In this document: positions 43,443 to 52,499 of the stretch, piece after piece
Layout: every line of letters starts with the position of its first letter
How positions within the stretch are numbered: position 1 is the stretch's first letter
DNA from: CAWDMC01 sp963803295
GTDB taxonomy: Bacteria > Acidobacteriota > Terriglobia > UBA7540
DNA: 64,000 nucleotides
Direction of reading: 5' to 3'
Assembly (NCBI GenBank): GCA_963803295.1
Contig: CAWDMC010000012.1
Location: 186,001-250,000, forward strand
Position numbers and translations under genes: made by a program
Notes under the pieces: generated by a model
What the model was told of the DNA's origin: nothing
The model's database searches: none
Seen by the model: only the letters and a program-made list of their open reading frames with translations

Positions 43443-44825
43443 CTACTTGCTTTCCTTAACCTTGATGACCAACGGCGCACCCACGAAACCGAAGCGCTCG
43501 CGGATTCGGTTTTCGAGGTAGCGTTCCGCCGAGAAGTGCAGCTTGCCGCCACGATTGGTGAAAGCGATAAAGGTAGGAGGCGCGACCCCGCCCTGGGTAA
43601 GGTAGTACACCCGCAGCGGCCGGTGAGAGGGAACGGGCAGGCGGCTGAGGTCAAGATCTTTTACGAATCGATTCATCTCCGCGGTCGGAACGCGGAAGCG
43701 GCGCGCTTCGGCTACTTCGGCAATCGCGGCCAGCAATTTCTGTAAGCGCTGTCCCTTCGCTGCCGAGATGAAGACAATCGGCGCATAGGCAAGATACTTC
43801 ATGCGGTCCCGGATTCGCTCCGTGAACTCCTGCATGGTGTTGTTGGACTTCGGAATCGCGTCCCACTTGTTCACCACGATTACGACGGAACGGCGGCTCT
43901 CGTGCGCGTACCCGCCAATGTGGGTATCGAGGGCCGTAACGCCCTCGGTAGCGTCTAAAATCAATAGCGCCACATCCGAGCGCTCCAGGTGCTTGCGTGC
44001 CTGAATCACGCTCAACTTTTCCGCCAGGAGATTCGTCTTGCCCTTACGCCGGATGCCCGCGGTGTCGATCAGAAGCAATCGGCGTCCGTCCAGGACCACC
44101 TCGGCATCCACCGCGTCCCGCGTCGTTCCCGCCACCGGAGTGACGATGGCCCGATCCTCCTTCAGCAGTTGGTTCAGCAAGGTAGACTTGCCCACATTGG
44201 GCCGTCCAATGATGGCGACTTTGATCTCCCTGAGCTCGGACGTTTCCAGCGCTTCTTCTTCGGCCGGAAGGTTAGCCTCGTATTCCGCGGGTTCTTCGGG
44301 CGATGGCCCTGGAAGCGTGGCCGTCACCCGATCAAGCAAATCGTCCACGCCGAGACCGTGTTCGGCTGAGACCGGCACAATCCCGGCAATGCCCAAACGG
44401 TGAAACTCTGCCGCCAGCGCCACGTGTTGTTCCGCGTCGATCTTGTTCACAGCCAACACCACTGGCTTACCGGTCCGCCGCAGTAATGCCGCCAGTTCCT
44501 CATCCAGAGGCACCGGGCCCGCATGCGAATCAACCACCAGAACCACGCAGGCCGCTTCTTCGATTGCAACCTTAGCCTGGCGGACGATCTCGGCCAGGAT
44601 GAGCTCAGTTTCGGTTGGAATCATGCCGCCGGTGTCGACCACCTCGAACCGCTTGCCTTGCCACTCCGCGGGCGCGTAGCGGCGGTCACGCGTCATGCCG
44701 GGTTCGTTGCCTACCAGCGCGCGCCGCTTCTGGCAGATGCGATTGAATAACGTGGACTTGCCCACGTTAGGCCGTCCGACGATCACGATGCGGGGAGGTT
44801 TGGTCAGGCTGGGTTGAGAGGGCAC
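43443..44825 (-). CDS. der: Ribosome biogenesis GTPase Der (EngA)
   Basis: 460 residues from GTG 44825; TTG 44843 is also in frame and neither has a strong site. Two tandem G-domains: GRPNVGKST at about residue 15 with DTGG, NKID; and GRPNVGKST at about 209 with DTAGIRRKGK and NKWD. A C-terminal KH-like domain ends RERFGFVGAPLVIKVKE. Der is essential for 50S subunit assembly. The linker between G-domains is acidic (PAEYEANLPAEEEALE). It stands between the PIN/TRAM gene and a secreted-protein gene on the same strand. Confidence 0.96.
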   Translation of the reverse strand: MPSQPSLTKPPRIVIVGRPNVGKSTLFNRICQKRRALVGNEPGMTRDRRYAPAEWQGKRFEVVDTGGMIPTETELILAEIVRQAKVAIEEAACVVLVVDSHAGPVPLDEELAALLRRTGKPVVLAVNKIDAEQHVALAAEFHRLGIAGIVPVSAEHGLGVDDLLDRVTATLPGPSPEEPAEYEANLPAEEEALETSELREIKVAIIGRPNVGKSTLLNQLLKEDRAIVTPVAGTTRDAVDAEVVLDGRRLLLIDTAGIRRKGKTNLLAEKLSVIQARKHLERSDVALLILDATEGVTALDTHIGGYAHESRRSVVIVVNKWDAIPKSNNTMQEFTERIRDRMKYLAYAPIVFISAAKGQRLQKLLAAIAEVAEARRFRVPTAEMNRFVKDLDLSRLPVPSHRPLRVYYLTQGGVAPPTFIAFTNRGGKLHFSAERYLENRIRERFGFVGAPLVIKVKESK

Positions 44826-44879
44826 GCCCCGAGCGTAGCACAATAACGCTACGGCTCGCCGAACCCTATTCTCCTGTAC

Positions 44880-45428
44880 TTAAGACTTACGGTTCATGAC
44901 GATGTGAAAGTCACCCTCGCCTTGAGCCATCTTAGCGTGCTTTTCGACAATCATTTCCTTACCGCCATCCAAAAGATATCGCACCTCTTTCACCTGAAGA
45001 ATGATTTGACCATCCCGTACCATGGTCATTTTTGTTACCAGCTTGTTGCCGTCCCAATAGGCCAGCAGCGCGCGCTGCGCCCCGCCACTGCCGAGATCCG
45101 TCACCTCTTCAGCGCCGTCGGCGGTGAACTCGATCACGTTATCGAAGGGGCCTTTGGTGGTGATCGTTACATTGGATCCCTTCTGCTCGATGACCTCATC
45201 GGGAAACGGAGCAACCACTGGCGAGGACGGTGAACTCGGTGCCTCAGCCGTATCGGCGCCATTTCGAGGAGTGACTGTTGAACTGCTCTTTGACCTGTTG
45301 TTTCGCCACACGCCGGAGAAGTCGGGCTTGGCAGTCTGCGCCACTAGCGGGGCAGCGAACATAAGGAACACGAGCGCGGTAGAGCACAACACCGACCGTC
45401 CGGACAAGCGAACCATGACACGGGTCAT
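44880..45428 (-). CDS. Secreted lipocalin-like protein of unknown function
   Basis: 182 residues; AGGAGG at 8-nt spacing supports ATG 45428. Signal peptide SVLCSTALVFLMFAAPLVAQ, then KPDFSGVWRNNRSKS, a motif that opens many Acidobacteriota secreted proteins. A Ser/Pro-rich linker leads to a beta-rich barrel-like domain with regular VTITTKGPFDN, ALLAYWDGNKLVTKM and RYLLDGGKEMIV strands. Ligand or activity unknown. Confidence 0.75.
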   Translation of the reverse strand: MTRVMVRLSGRSVLCSTALVFLMFAAPLVAQTAKPDFSGVWRNNRSKSSSTVTPRNGADTAEAPSSPSSPVVAPFPDEVIEQKGSNVTITTKGPFDNVIEFTADGAEEVTDLGSGGAQRALLAYWDGNKLVTKMTMVRDGQIILQVKEVRYLLDGGKEMIVEKHAKMAQGEGDFHIVMNRKS

Positions 45429-45630
45429 TACACGGGCCTCCTATTGGAACTAGACTCCCTTTAAGTTGGATTCGATTAGAGAGCGAGCTGGTTGGAGAAG
45501 TTGCATAGAAAATCCCGATAGAACGAGATGAATCTGCCAATTCTGGCGTCTCCGGTGTCAACGGAGCATTGCGTTAAGCCCAGCCTGCGCCGTGTGGTAT
45601 TCTTGATTGAGTTATCGACGTCAGCCACGC

Positions 45631-47568
45631 ATGATCACAGTTAACCAAAAAGCTGAAAAACAAACCCTCGACCGCATCTTTGCGCCGACGGGATGGCTCG
45701 CGCGGCATCATCCCAAGTACGAGTACCGCCCGGCCCAGCTCGAGATGGCAGAGGAAGTGGAATCCGCCATCGAGAACCGGCGCCATTTGGTGGTGGAGGC
45801 CGGGACGGGTACGGGCAAGACCATGGCCTATCTTGTGCCCCTGCTGCGCAGCGGCCGGCGCGTCGTCATCTCTACCGGAACCAAGAACCTGCAGGAGCAG
45901 CTTTTCTACAAGGATATTCCCTTCCTTACCAAGCTTTTTCCCGAGATGCACGCCACCCTGATGAAGGGCCGAGCCAATTACCTTTGCCGGCAGAAGCTCT
46001 ACGATCTCGAGAAACAGCCGGTGCTGAGTGGCCTTGAGGAAGTGGACCAGTACGCCGAGATCCGCGAATGGGAGCGCGCCACTCCCACCGGCGATCGTGC
46101 CGAGCTCGATAGTCTGCCTGACGGCAGCACTCTGTGGCCGAAGATCGATGCCCGGGGCGAAACCTGCACTGGCCAGAAGTGCAAGGAGTTCGACCGCTGC
46201 TTTATTACCTGGATGCACCAGCGCGCGGCCGAGAGCGACCTGATCATCGTGAATCATCACCTGTTTTTCGCGGATCTGGCACTGAAGCAGAATGAATACG
46301 GAAGCCTGCTGCCCGAGTACGAGGCCGTGGTGTTCGACGAAGCTCAGGAAATCGAGGACGTCGCCACTCAGTATTTTGGAACCCAAGTGTCGAACTACCG
46401 GGTGGAAGAGTTGGCGCGCGACACCGAGATCACGCTGCGCGCGAAACACATCGAAAGCCTGGAAACACTCGGCGCGGTGGGCGAACTGCGGCATCGCGCC
46501 GACGAATTCTTTGTGCTGTTTCCCTCCCGCGACAAGCGCGTGGCCTTCGATCATCGCCAGCAGTTCGTGGAGGCCAATCGCGGCCAGTTTTCGATGCTTA
46601 CCAACGCCCTCTTGCGCCTGGAGACCGAGTTCACCCGCCTCAAGGATCGGCCCGACGAAATTCACAATCTGATTCGCCGCACCCAGGAGCTGCGCCAGGC
46701 GGTCGAGTTCATTTTGCTAAGTGAGGATCCCAACTTCGTTTTCTGGTGGGAGCGGCGCGGGCGCGGGGTCTTCATCGACGCCTCACCCATCGATGTGTCG
46801 TCTATTCTGCGCGAGCGTCTCTTCGATGCCGTGCCCACGGTAATCCTGACCTCGGCCACTCTGGCCGTGGGCGGCACCTTCGATTTCCTAAAGCGGCGGC
46901 TGGGCCTTGAGAATCCCAAGGGGCGCGTCCTCGACTCGCATTTCAACTACAGCGAGCAGGCGATGCTCTACACGCCCGTCCACCTGCCCGATCCGCGCGA
47001 CCAGGCCTTTCCCCAGCGCGCTGCCGAGGAGGTGCTGGAGATCCTCAAGATCAGCCGGGGCCGCGCCTTCGTGCTCTGCACCTCGAATTTTCAGATGCGC
47101 GATTTTTACGAGCGCCTGCGCGGCCGGGTGCGCTATCCGCTGCTGCTGCAAGGTACCGCGCCGCGGCATGCTCTGATCGGAAAATTCCGCGCCACGCCGC
47201 ACGCCGTACTCTTTGCCACGAGTTCCTTCTGGCAAGGCGTGGACGTGCAGGGCCGGCAACTGAGCGCGGTCATTATCGACCGTCTGCCCTTCGCCGTGCC
47301 CAGCGATCCCGTGGTGGCAGCGCGCATCCGCCAAATCGAGGCTGAGGGTGGGTCGGCGTTCAACGATTACCAGATACCGCAGGCGGTCATTGCCCTGAAA
47401 CAGGGTTTGGGCCGGCTGATCCGCAGCGAGACCGATCGAGGCGTCCTCGCCATCCTCGATCGCCGTCTGGTGAAGATGCCCTACGGCCGCCTCTTCTTCG
47501 AGAGCCTTCCCGCTTACCGCCGTTCGAGCCGCCTGGAAGAAGTGCGCGATTTCATGCGAGAATGTTAA
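45631..47568 (+). CDS. dinG: DinG/XPD-like ATP-dependent DNA helicase
   Basis: 645 residues from ATG 45631; TTG 45607 precedes it in frame and no good site is seen for either. Walker A EAGTGTGKT (about 58-66), an Fe-S cluster region with four Cys in ANYLCRQKLY and ETCTGQKCKEFDRC, DEAQ box VVFDEAQEIED, then helicase motifs SATLAVGGTFDF, FWQGVDVQG and QGLGRLIR. This is a 5'-3' superfamily 2 helicase that unwinds R-loops and repair intermediates. It lacks an N-terminal exonuclease domain. Confidence 0.92.
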   Translation: MITVNQKAEKQTLDRIFAPTGWLARHHPKYEYRPAQLEMAEEVESAIENRRHLVVEAGTGTGKTMAYLVPLLRSGRRVVISTGTKNLQEQLFYKDIPFLTKLFPEMHATLMKGRANYLCRQKLYDLEKQPVLSGLEEVDQYAEIREWERATPTGDRAELDSLPDGSTLWPKIDARGETCTGQKCKEFDRCFITWMHQRAAESDLIIVNHHLFFADLALKQNEYGSLLPEYEAVVFDEAQEIEDVATQYFGTQVSNYRVEELARDTEITLRAKHIESLETLGAVGELRHRADEFFVLFPSRDKRVAFDHRQQFVEANRGQFSMLTNALLRLETEFTRLKDRPDEIHNLIRRTQELRQAVEFILLSEDPNFVFWWERRGRGVFIDASPIDVSSILRERLFDAVPTVILTSATLAVGGTFDFLKRRLGLENPKGRVLDSHFNYSEQAMLYTPVHLPDPRDQAFPQRAAEEVLEILKISRGRAFVLCTSNFQMRDFYERLRGRVRYPLLLQGTAPRHALIGKFRATPHAVLFATSSFWQGVDVQGRQLSAVIIDRLPFAVPSDPVVAARIRQIEAEGGSAFNDYQIPQAVIALKQGLGRLIRSETDRGVLAILDRRLVKMPYGRLFFESLPAYRRSSRLEEVRDFMREC

Positions 47569-47690
47569 CTTGTCTGTTCGGTAAGACCGGATTCAACTGA
47601 ACAGGGACGCGGAGAACGGAGAGAAGCAACGCGGTTCTTGCAAAACCAGGCCGTCGGCACGGACTTGCTGCAAGTTTGGGGAACGATTGA

Positions 47691-48065
47691 ATGTACGAAA
47701 TCTCGATCGATTACAGCTTTGCGGCCGGGCACTCGCTGCGCAACTACAAGGGGAAATGCGAGAACGTCCACGGACATAATTATAAAGTGCGCGTCACCGT
47801 CACCGGACCCGGGCTGAATTCCACCGGCTTGTTGATGGATTTCGTCGAGCTGCGCGGTGCTGTGCGCGAGCTTGTGAACCGCCTCGACCACCAGTACCTG
47901 AACGATCTCCCACCCTTTGACCGCATCAATCCTTCCGCCGAGAACATCGCCAAATATTTCTACGACGGCCTATCTCCACAGATCACCGGCGCCGGCGTCA
48001 AGCTGGAATCGGTGAATATCTGGGAAACTGACACGAGCTTCGCCACCTACCGCAGTGCGGGATAG
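47691..48065 (+). CDS. queD: 6-carboxy-5,6,7,8-tetrahydropterin synthase
   Basis: 124 residues, normal QueD length. Zinc-binding His in FAAGHSLRN (about residue 14) and VHGHNYKV (28, 30), and the catalytic Cys in GKCENVHGH, are present; the central PTPS helix SAENIAKYFY and the C-terminal WETDTSFATY support the family. It acts in queuosine precursor synthesis. It sits alone, with no queC/E/F genes adjacent, 122 bp after the helicase gene. Confidence 0.94.
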   Translation: MYEISIDYSFAAGHSLRNYKGKCENVHGHNYKVRVTVTGPGLNSTGLLMDFVELRGAVRELVNRLDHQYLNDLPPFDRINPSAENIAKYFYDGLSPQITGAGVKLESVNIWETDTSFATYRSAG

Positions 48066-48450
48066 CGGGCCGGGAACCAAAGAAGACCACCGAATACCCC
48101 CCACGCGCCACTTGATCTAGCTAGTCCTCGTAAACCCGAACGCGCAATTTGAAGTAAGCCAAGCTTCGGGGGGGGCGGACGCTCTTCTGGCGGAAATGGG
48201 TCAGGCCGCTCTACCGCCCGAACAAGTCCCAAGGAAGCGGGCAAGGGTGCCAAACCGAATGAGCTGCTTGGGGGTGCCCAGTTGGTAACAGTATGGTCCC
48301 GGTAGGCGATCCGGTGCTTCGCGTTATTTCCTAAGGCGTTCGATGTAGTTAACTAGTAGGTGTACGGGCCGTCAATCACAATGCCCGCAGAAAACCTACT
48401 AGGGACGCTCAGAAACGCTCCAAAAAATTGAGGAAAGCCGAAAATTTATC
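48066..48450. other. Intergenic region after queD
   Basis: About 385 bp, no gene recognised. It holds short inverted motifs such as CCTACTAG and CTAGTAGG (near 48352-48361 and 48399-48408), whose pairing would loop out about 40 bp just before the promoter at 48451. Function unknown. Confidence 0.3.
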
Positions 48451-48479
48451 TTGACAATACGGTTAATAGCACATACAAT
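48451..48479 (+). promoter_or_regulatory. Near-perfect sigma70 promoter with no protein gene downstream
   Basis: TTGACA (48451-48456), a 17-bp spacer, and TACAAT (48474-48479). This is the strongest promoter-like match in the window. The next ~660 bp carry no convincing gene on the plus strand, so it may drive a non-coding RNA starting near 48486. Confidence 0.65.
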
Positions 48480-48485
48480 ACCCCC

Positions 48486-48780
48486 AATAGATGTGATGGA
48501 AGTAACTTGTCTCCCGAATCGACTGGGCGGCAGGTCGCCGGGATCTGTCGCCCACCCTTAGGAGGTCTGACGGTAACCTTGGAAAGTAAGCTCAGGGCGC
48601 CCGGAGCGTCGGGTAGTTGGCAAGCAAGACGGTAAGTCCAAGTCGGAAGAAAGGCCGGACGCCCTGCACTTCCGAAGATAGTCTCTTGGCTTTTGGGGGA
48701 AGCGAGCCGAAATCCCGAAGGAAGCAGTTTATTGGCTCGCCGACAGTCCACTTACGGGCTAGGGTTCATAGCTAATAGTT
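48486..48780 (+). ncRNA. Candidate structured non-coding RNA
   Basis: The ~300 nt downstream of the consensus promoter contains no long open frame on the plus strand and several pairing segments, for example GCGAGCC (48702-48708) with GGCTCGC (about 48734-48740) enclosing CCCGAAGGAAGCAG, which faintly resembles the SRP RNA tip but lacks the matching opposite strand. It fits neither RNase P, tmRNA, 6S nor 4.5S RNA as I know them. No terminator was seen, so the 3' end is a guess. Confidence 0.35.
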
Positions 48781-49041
48781 TATATCACCACTGATCCGAT
48801 CCTGCTGGCTCCACTCGAGCCGGTGTCAGAACGCGATTCGCAGTGAGTCATCAGACGGCTCCTTGTAAGATTGAATGATCGCGATTTCTGGGACCTGCCC
48901 CCTCCGTCCGCCCCCGATTTGATTGACTGCTCGTCCCGCCTACCCATTCATCCAACAAAAGCCAGCAGGATCGGTCATGCCTTCGGACGGGTCACGGCCG
49001 GTCCCGCTACCCGCTCGCAGGCCGGGCTTTCGGCCCCGCTC

Positions 49042-49118
49042 ACGGGCTGGAAGCCCGTGCCACGTCGAGGTGTGCATGGCCATCCCTTCGCGTTTACTCA
49101 GGGCAAGCTCTGGCCATG
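49042..49118. repeat. Interspersed repeat, copy 2 (AGCCCGTGCCAC family)
   Basis: Matches the copy at 33161 in the blocks AGCCCGTGCCAC, GGCCATCCCTTCGCG and TGGCCATG. Here CACGGGCTGGAAGCCCGTG adds a perfect outer hairpin (49041-49059). Internal spacer differs between copies, so only the ends and core are conserved. Confidence 0.6.
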
Positions 49119-49146
49119 ACTTACGGAAATGTAGACTCCGGCCAGG

Positions 49147-50283
49147 TCAACCTGTGGGTGAATTCGGGCCATCGGTCTTCAGGTCGCGGAGCAGCCGCTC
49201 GAACGACTTTTCGAACGCGTCGGGATCCTTCCAGTTGCGAAAGTCGCCGATGTGCCTCGTCCGGCGGACGTTCCCCGCCCAGGCAAGATCAGTCTTCATC
49301 ACCGCGTCGTCCAGGCGTAGAGGAAAAAGCACCGCCCGTGCTGCGGGGCGCTGCTCCTTCTCAAATGCAGCCTGCACCTCCCGCTCAACCCACTGGCTGC
49401 TGACGGAGTTGGTGGATAGAACGACAACCAGCTTATCGTAAGCCCGAATGGACTCCTCAATCCGCTCCTGAAACCGGTCGCCGATCTTCAGGTCCTCCGG
49501 CGCAAACCAGCAGCGCACTCCCTTGCTCTGCAAGCGAGAGTAGAGGCGCTCGGCAAATTCCGAGTCCTTGCTTGAATAACTTATGAAGCAGGAATTGAAC
49601 TGGACCGGTCGAGCGACCAACGAGGCCATGTAGAGAATGAACTCTTCCGGGACCCCGGCGCCCCGCAGAAACACGCTCGGGATTTTGGCCTTGGAACGAT
49701 AGATGGTGTCAATACCGATGGCGGACGGCCCCATGTGCCTCACCGTCTCAAGTCCCCGGACACCTCTCAAATCGATGTCGGCGAATACAGTCCGTCCGCA
49801 AATCGCTTCCGTGAGATTCGCTCCAGTTAAATTGGCGCCCATGAAGTACGCGCCCTCGAGATACGCGCCTTCGAGGTTCGCCTTCCCAAGGTCTGCCCGG
49901 GTCAAGTTAGCGCGGATGAGGAAGGCGCCACCCAAATCCGCCTCCGTGAGTTCTGCGCCAGTGAGATTTGCTTCGCTGAGTCCCGCCCCGTTGAGGTCGG
50001 CGCCTCCCAGATCCGCATCTTTGAGGACGACAGCGGTTAGATTGGCGTGCTTCAGATTCGCGTGATTCAGTCTCGCCTTGGCCAGATCGGCCCCCGTAAG
50101 ATCCGCAGCGTGCAGATCAACTCCTGAGAGGTCGCAGTTCCGGAGGCTTGCCTGGCTCAAGTCCGGCCCCTTTTCTCCGAGCACCGGTTTGAGAGAGGCT
50201 GGCCGGCCAGCCTTTTCGGATCTCCAGCTGTTCCAGGCCTCGACCCCTCGCCGGAGGATCTCAAGATGTTGGGACTTTGCCAT
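49147..50283 (-). CDS. Pentapeptide-repeat protein fused to a C-terminal TIR domain
   Basis: 378 residues from ATG 50283 (GGGG 6 nt before it). Residues ~45-165 are a right-handed quadrilateral helix of A(D/N)LxxA repeats (e.g. ADLTGADLAKARLNHANL). After a spacer, the TIR domain (about 225-365) has FNSCFISYSSKDSEFAE, FAPEDLKIGDRF and SSQWVEREVQAAF with the potential catalytic Glu. The order is the reverse of the other TIR protein in this window. The family is widespread in Acidobacteriota and cyanobacteria; possible NADase or scaffold role. Confidence 0.88.
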   Translation of the reverse strand: MAKSQHLEILRRGVEAWNSWRSEKAGRPASLKPVLGEKGPDLSQASLRNCDLSGVDLHAADLTGADLAKARLNHANLKHANLTAVVLKDADLGGADLNGAGLSEANLTGAELTEADLGGAFLIRANLTRADLGKANLEGAYLEGAYFMGANLTGANLTEAICGRTVFADIDLRGVRGLETVRHMGPSAIGIDTIYRSKAKIPSVFLRGAGVPEEFILYMASLVARPVQFNSCFISYSSKDSEFAERLYSRLQSKGVRCWFAPEDLKIGDRFQERIEESIRAYDKLVVVLSTNSVSSQWVEREVQAAFEKEQRPAARAVLFPLRLDDAVMKTDLAWAGNVRRTRHIGDFRNWKDPDAFEKSFERLLRDLKTDGPNSPTG

Positions 50284-50901
50284 GATTTGCCCCATTTCAA
50301 CTTCGGGCAGTTGCAGTTTATCACCACCCGTCCATATCGCCGCACCCAGCTATTCAAAAGCGATGCGTGGCAATCCCGTGAAATGGGACTTGGTGAGTTC
50401 GCGATCAGTGGCCGTGGTCCAGATTAACGCTCTATTACCTCGATGATTCGTCCGTCCTGATCATGGACAGGCTTGCTTGATTCAGGATTGGTGCCAATCC
50501 CCAATCGCAGAGCTGCGCTCTGCGCCAGCCTGCTTGGAATCCCTCGAATCCCCCCTGCAAGACAGTCGCCCCGTTGATCCCGGAACTTTTCTTGTTGGAA
50601 CTAGGAGAATCCTCAGTTCCGTCACCGCTCATTTCAAGCCAATATACTTCACGGTTGCGGCACTTTAACCATATCGCGTGATTTGGTTACAATGTGCCTC
50701 TCTCATCGCCGGAGTAGTGACGGGGCAGTTCGAGTTTAACGAGTTCTCACGGACAGCAACCTCCCTCGTCGCCGGCCAGGGATAAGGACTGTCCTGTCAC
50801 AACCAACTGAAGCAGAAGCCCGCTCGAGAGCCGGCGCGAGCGCTGTCGAAGAAACCTCACTGGCTGGCGCACCCGCGTGCGCTTTGCCGGAAGGACGAGA
50901 G
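50284..50901. other. Non-coding region with short hairpins
   Basis: About 620 bp. GGATTGG/CCAATCC (50484-50499) and CGCAGAG/CTCTGCG (about 50504-50522) are adjacent perfect stem-loops. No gene recognised. Confidence 0.35.
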
Positions 50902-51231
50902 ATGAAAGTCGCCACCACCTACGTTCCGGCTGTTCCCACAACAGGCAATTCCCGCCACCAGCACCGCCTGGCCTGCCTGCATCTGATGTCGGCTGGCGTC
51001 GTCCGGCGGGAGCCGTCGGAGAAGCGCCTGGTCACCGTTCACATTGTCCAGCACCGGCGACAGCAGATGGATCAGGACCAGCTCGCCGCATCCTGCCGCC
51101 CGCTGCTCGCAGTGCTGCAGCGTCTCGGCTGGATTCACTCGCTCGAAGGGGTCCGGCTGAAGGCCGAACAGCAGTTGGTCAAGTCGAACGAGTGGCGGCG
51201 GACGGAGATCGAAATCGAGCATGTCATGTGA
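50902..51231 (+). CDS. Possible RusA-like resolvase/phage-type protein
   Basis: 109 residues from ATG 50902. The second half (LVTVHIVQHRRQQMDQDQL, LLAVLQRLGWIHS, VKSNEWRRTEIEIEH) follows the layout of RusA-type proteins, in which a MDDDNL motif carries the catalytic Asp residues; here it reads MDQDQL, so two of three are lost. A minus-strand frame over the same DNA (50857-51255) also has fair codon use, which lowers confidence. If real it is probably an inactive relic. Confidence 0.4.
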   Translation: MKVATTYVPAVPTTGNSRHQHRLACLHLMSAGVVRREPSEKRLVTVHIVQHRRQQMDQDQLAASCRPLLAVLQRLGWIHSLEGVRLKAEQQLVKSNEWRRTEIEIEHVM

Positions 51232-51381
51232 GCCAACCAGTAAGCCCAGCATCACGAAAATGTAGCGATCCTGCAGAAACGGGGTGCCGTAATCGAAACA
51301 TGCCGGAATTTAGCTGACCTTCAATCGGCCATCAAGACCAAACGCGCACCCCTTAAGAGCCGCAGACCTTGAGGAGCAGGC

Positions 51382-52293
51382 CTACGCGGCCGAGGACGCG
51401 GGCTTAAGCGCCAGGGCCTCTTCCACGCTCCAGGCAGGAGTACCGCCGGGCCGGCTGGAGATGAGGGCGCCCACCCGATTGGCGAAGTCGCCGACCTGGA
51501 ACGGCGTCCAGCCATTGGGGATAAGATTCAGGCCGTGCAGGAAAGCCGCCGCAAAGGCATCGCCCGCTCCCACCGTATCCGCCACTTGCACCGGGTATCC
51601 CGGCACTTCCACGTAGTCGTTGCCGATAAGCAGCGCGCAGCCGGCGGCTCCCAGGGTCACGCAGACGGCCTCGAAACCGCGGGCGCACGCGAGACATCTG
51701 CAGAAATCCTCGAGGGAACGACGAGGCTCGCCGAGCATTTCGGTCAACATCTCGACCTCCGCGCCGTTCATCTTGACTACATTGGCACGATCGAGAAGTC
51801 TCGAGATTAGCGGCGCATCATAAGAGTTTTTGCGCAGGTTGATATCGAAGACGCGCCGTGCCTTGGGATTGGCGGCGATCAGGTTGTCAAGCAACTCGCG
51901 AGCCTGGGCTCCGATTTGGTGCAGCGAGCCGAAGTAGATCCAGTCGGCGGGCGGGGAGCTGATGCGGGCCAGCTCCTCCGAACTGAGTGAGGCAAAGTCG
52001 TAGGCAGCCGGGCGGTGCAAAGTGAAATCGGGCTGGCCGGCCGCGTCCAGCTTGACGGTGACGATGCCGGTGGAACGATCCCGAAGCCGCGGAACAAAGG
52101 TGGCGGGAAGGTTGAGATCCCGCATTCTGGCCAGAGCGGTGCGCCCGCGTTGATCCTCGCCGACGGCGCTGACGAAGTACACTTCGTGCCCGAGCCGCCG
52201 AACGTGAGCGGCAAAATTGAATGCCGCCCCGCCGAGGTACTCGGCCTCGCTGAAGACATCCCACAGGATTTCACCGACAGTGATGATCTTCAT
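51382..52293 (-). CDS. PfkB family carbohydrate kinase (fructokinase-like)
   Basis: 303 residues. Starts KIITVGEILWDVF; the Gly-rich GGAAFNFAAHVRRLG, substrate-binding region and the C-terminal ribokinase signature DTVGAGDAFAAAF with catalytic Asp are intact. The fructokinase-type N-terminus suggests fructose as substrate. It lies downstream of the sugar porter gene on the same strand across the 137-bp inverted element; the pair may take up and phosphorylate the fructose released by the GH32 enzyme at 7119. No ribosome-binding site is evident. Confidence 0.88.
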   Translation of the reverse strand: MKIITVGEILWDVFSEAEYLGGAAFNFAAHVRRLGHEVYFVSAVGEDQRGRTALARMRDLNLPATFVPRLRDRSTGIVTVKLDAAGQPDFTLHRPAAYDFASLSSEELARISSPPADWIYFGSLHQIGAQARELLDNLIAANPKARRVFDINLRKNSYDAPLISRLLDRANVVKMNGAEVEMLTEMLGEPRRSLEDFCRCLACARGFEAVCVTLGAAGCALLIGNDYVEVPGYPVQVADTVGAGDAFAAAFLHGLNLIPNGWTPFQVGDFANRVGALISSRPGGTPAWSVEEALALKPASSAA

Positions 52294-52332
52294 GGCGTTG
52301 CGCGTATCGTGCGGCGCGAGCAGGACTTATTT

Positions 52333-52469
52333 AGCATTACAAATCACAGTGACGGCCTTACTGTAGCGCCGGTGTCCCCACCGGCGTCTTCGGCGCTGAG
52401 AGCCTGCCCTGAGTGGAGCGAAGGGACAGCGACTCTACAGAGTTGAGCCTCACCGTGATTTGTAATGCT
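52333..52469. repeat. 137-bp inverted-repeat element containing repeat copy 2 of the CTGTAGCG family
   Basis: Outer 20-bp arms AGCATTACAAATCACAGTGA (52333-52352) and its inverse (52450-52469) differ at one base. Inside lies the CTGTAGCG...CTACAG repeat (52361-52440), the relative of 31601, with an extra 24-bp segment CCTGCCCTGAGTGGAGCG. Transcribed RNA would form a long stem between the porter and kinase genes, able to attenuate or stabilise. Nested-insertion history is inferred. Confidence 0.75.
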
Positions 52470-52499
52470 CAGTAACTGATCGCGCGAAGCAGCGACCGG

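Noticed and set aside
45574..46665. Long minus-strand frame of 363 codons
   Set aside because: It is the shadow of the helicase gene on the other strand, which has clear Walker A and DEAQ motifs.
48702..48740. SRP RNA tip (CCCGAAGGAAGCAG inside a GCGAGCC stem)
   Set aside because: The opposite strand of the conserved asymmetric loop is missing and the flanks do not fit 4.5S or large SRP RNA.
50857..51255. Minus-strand 132-codon frame over the RusA-like gene
   Set aside because: Codon use is fair, but the plus-strand reading better matches a known protein layout; both remain uncertain.
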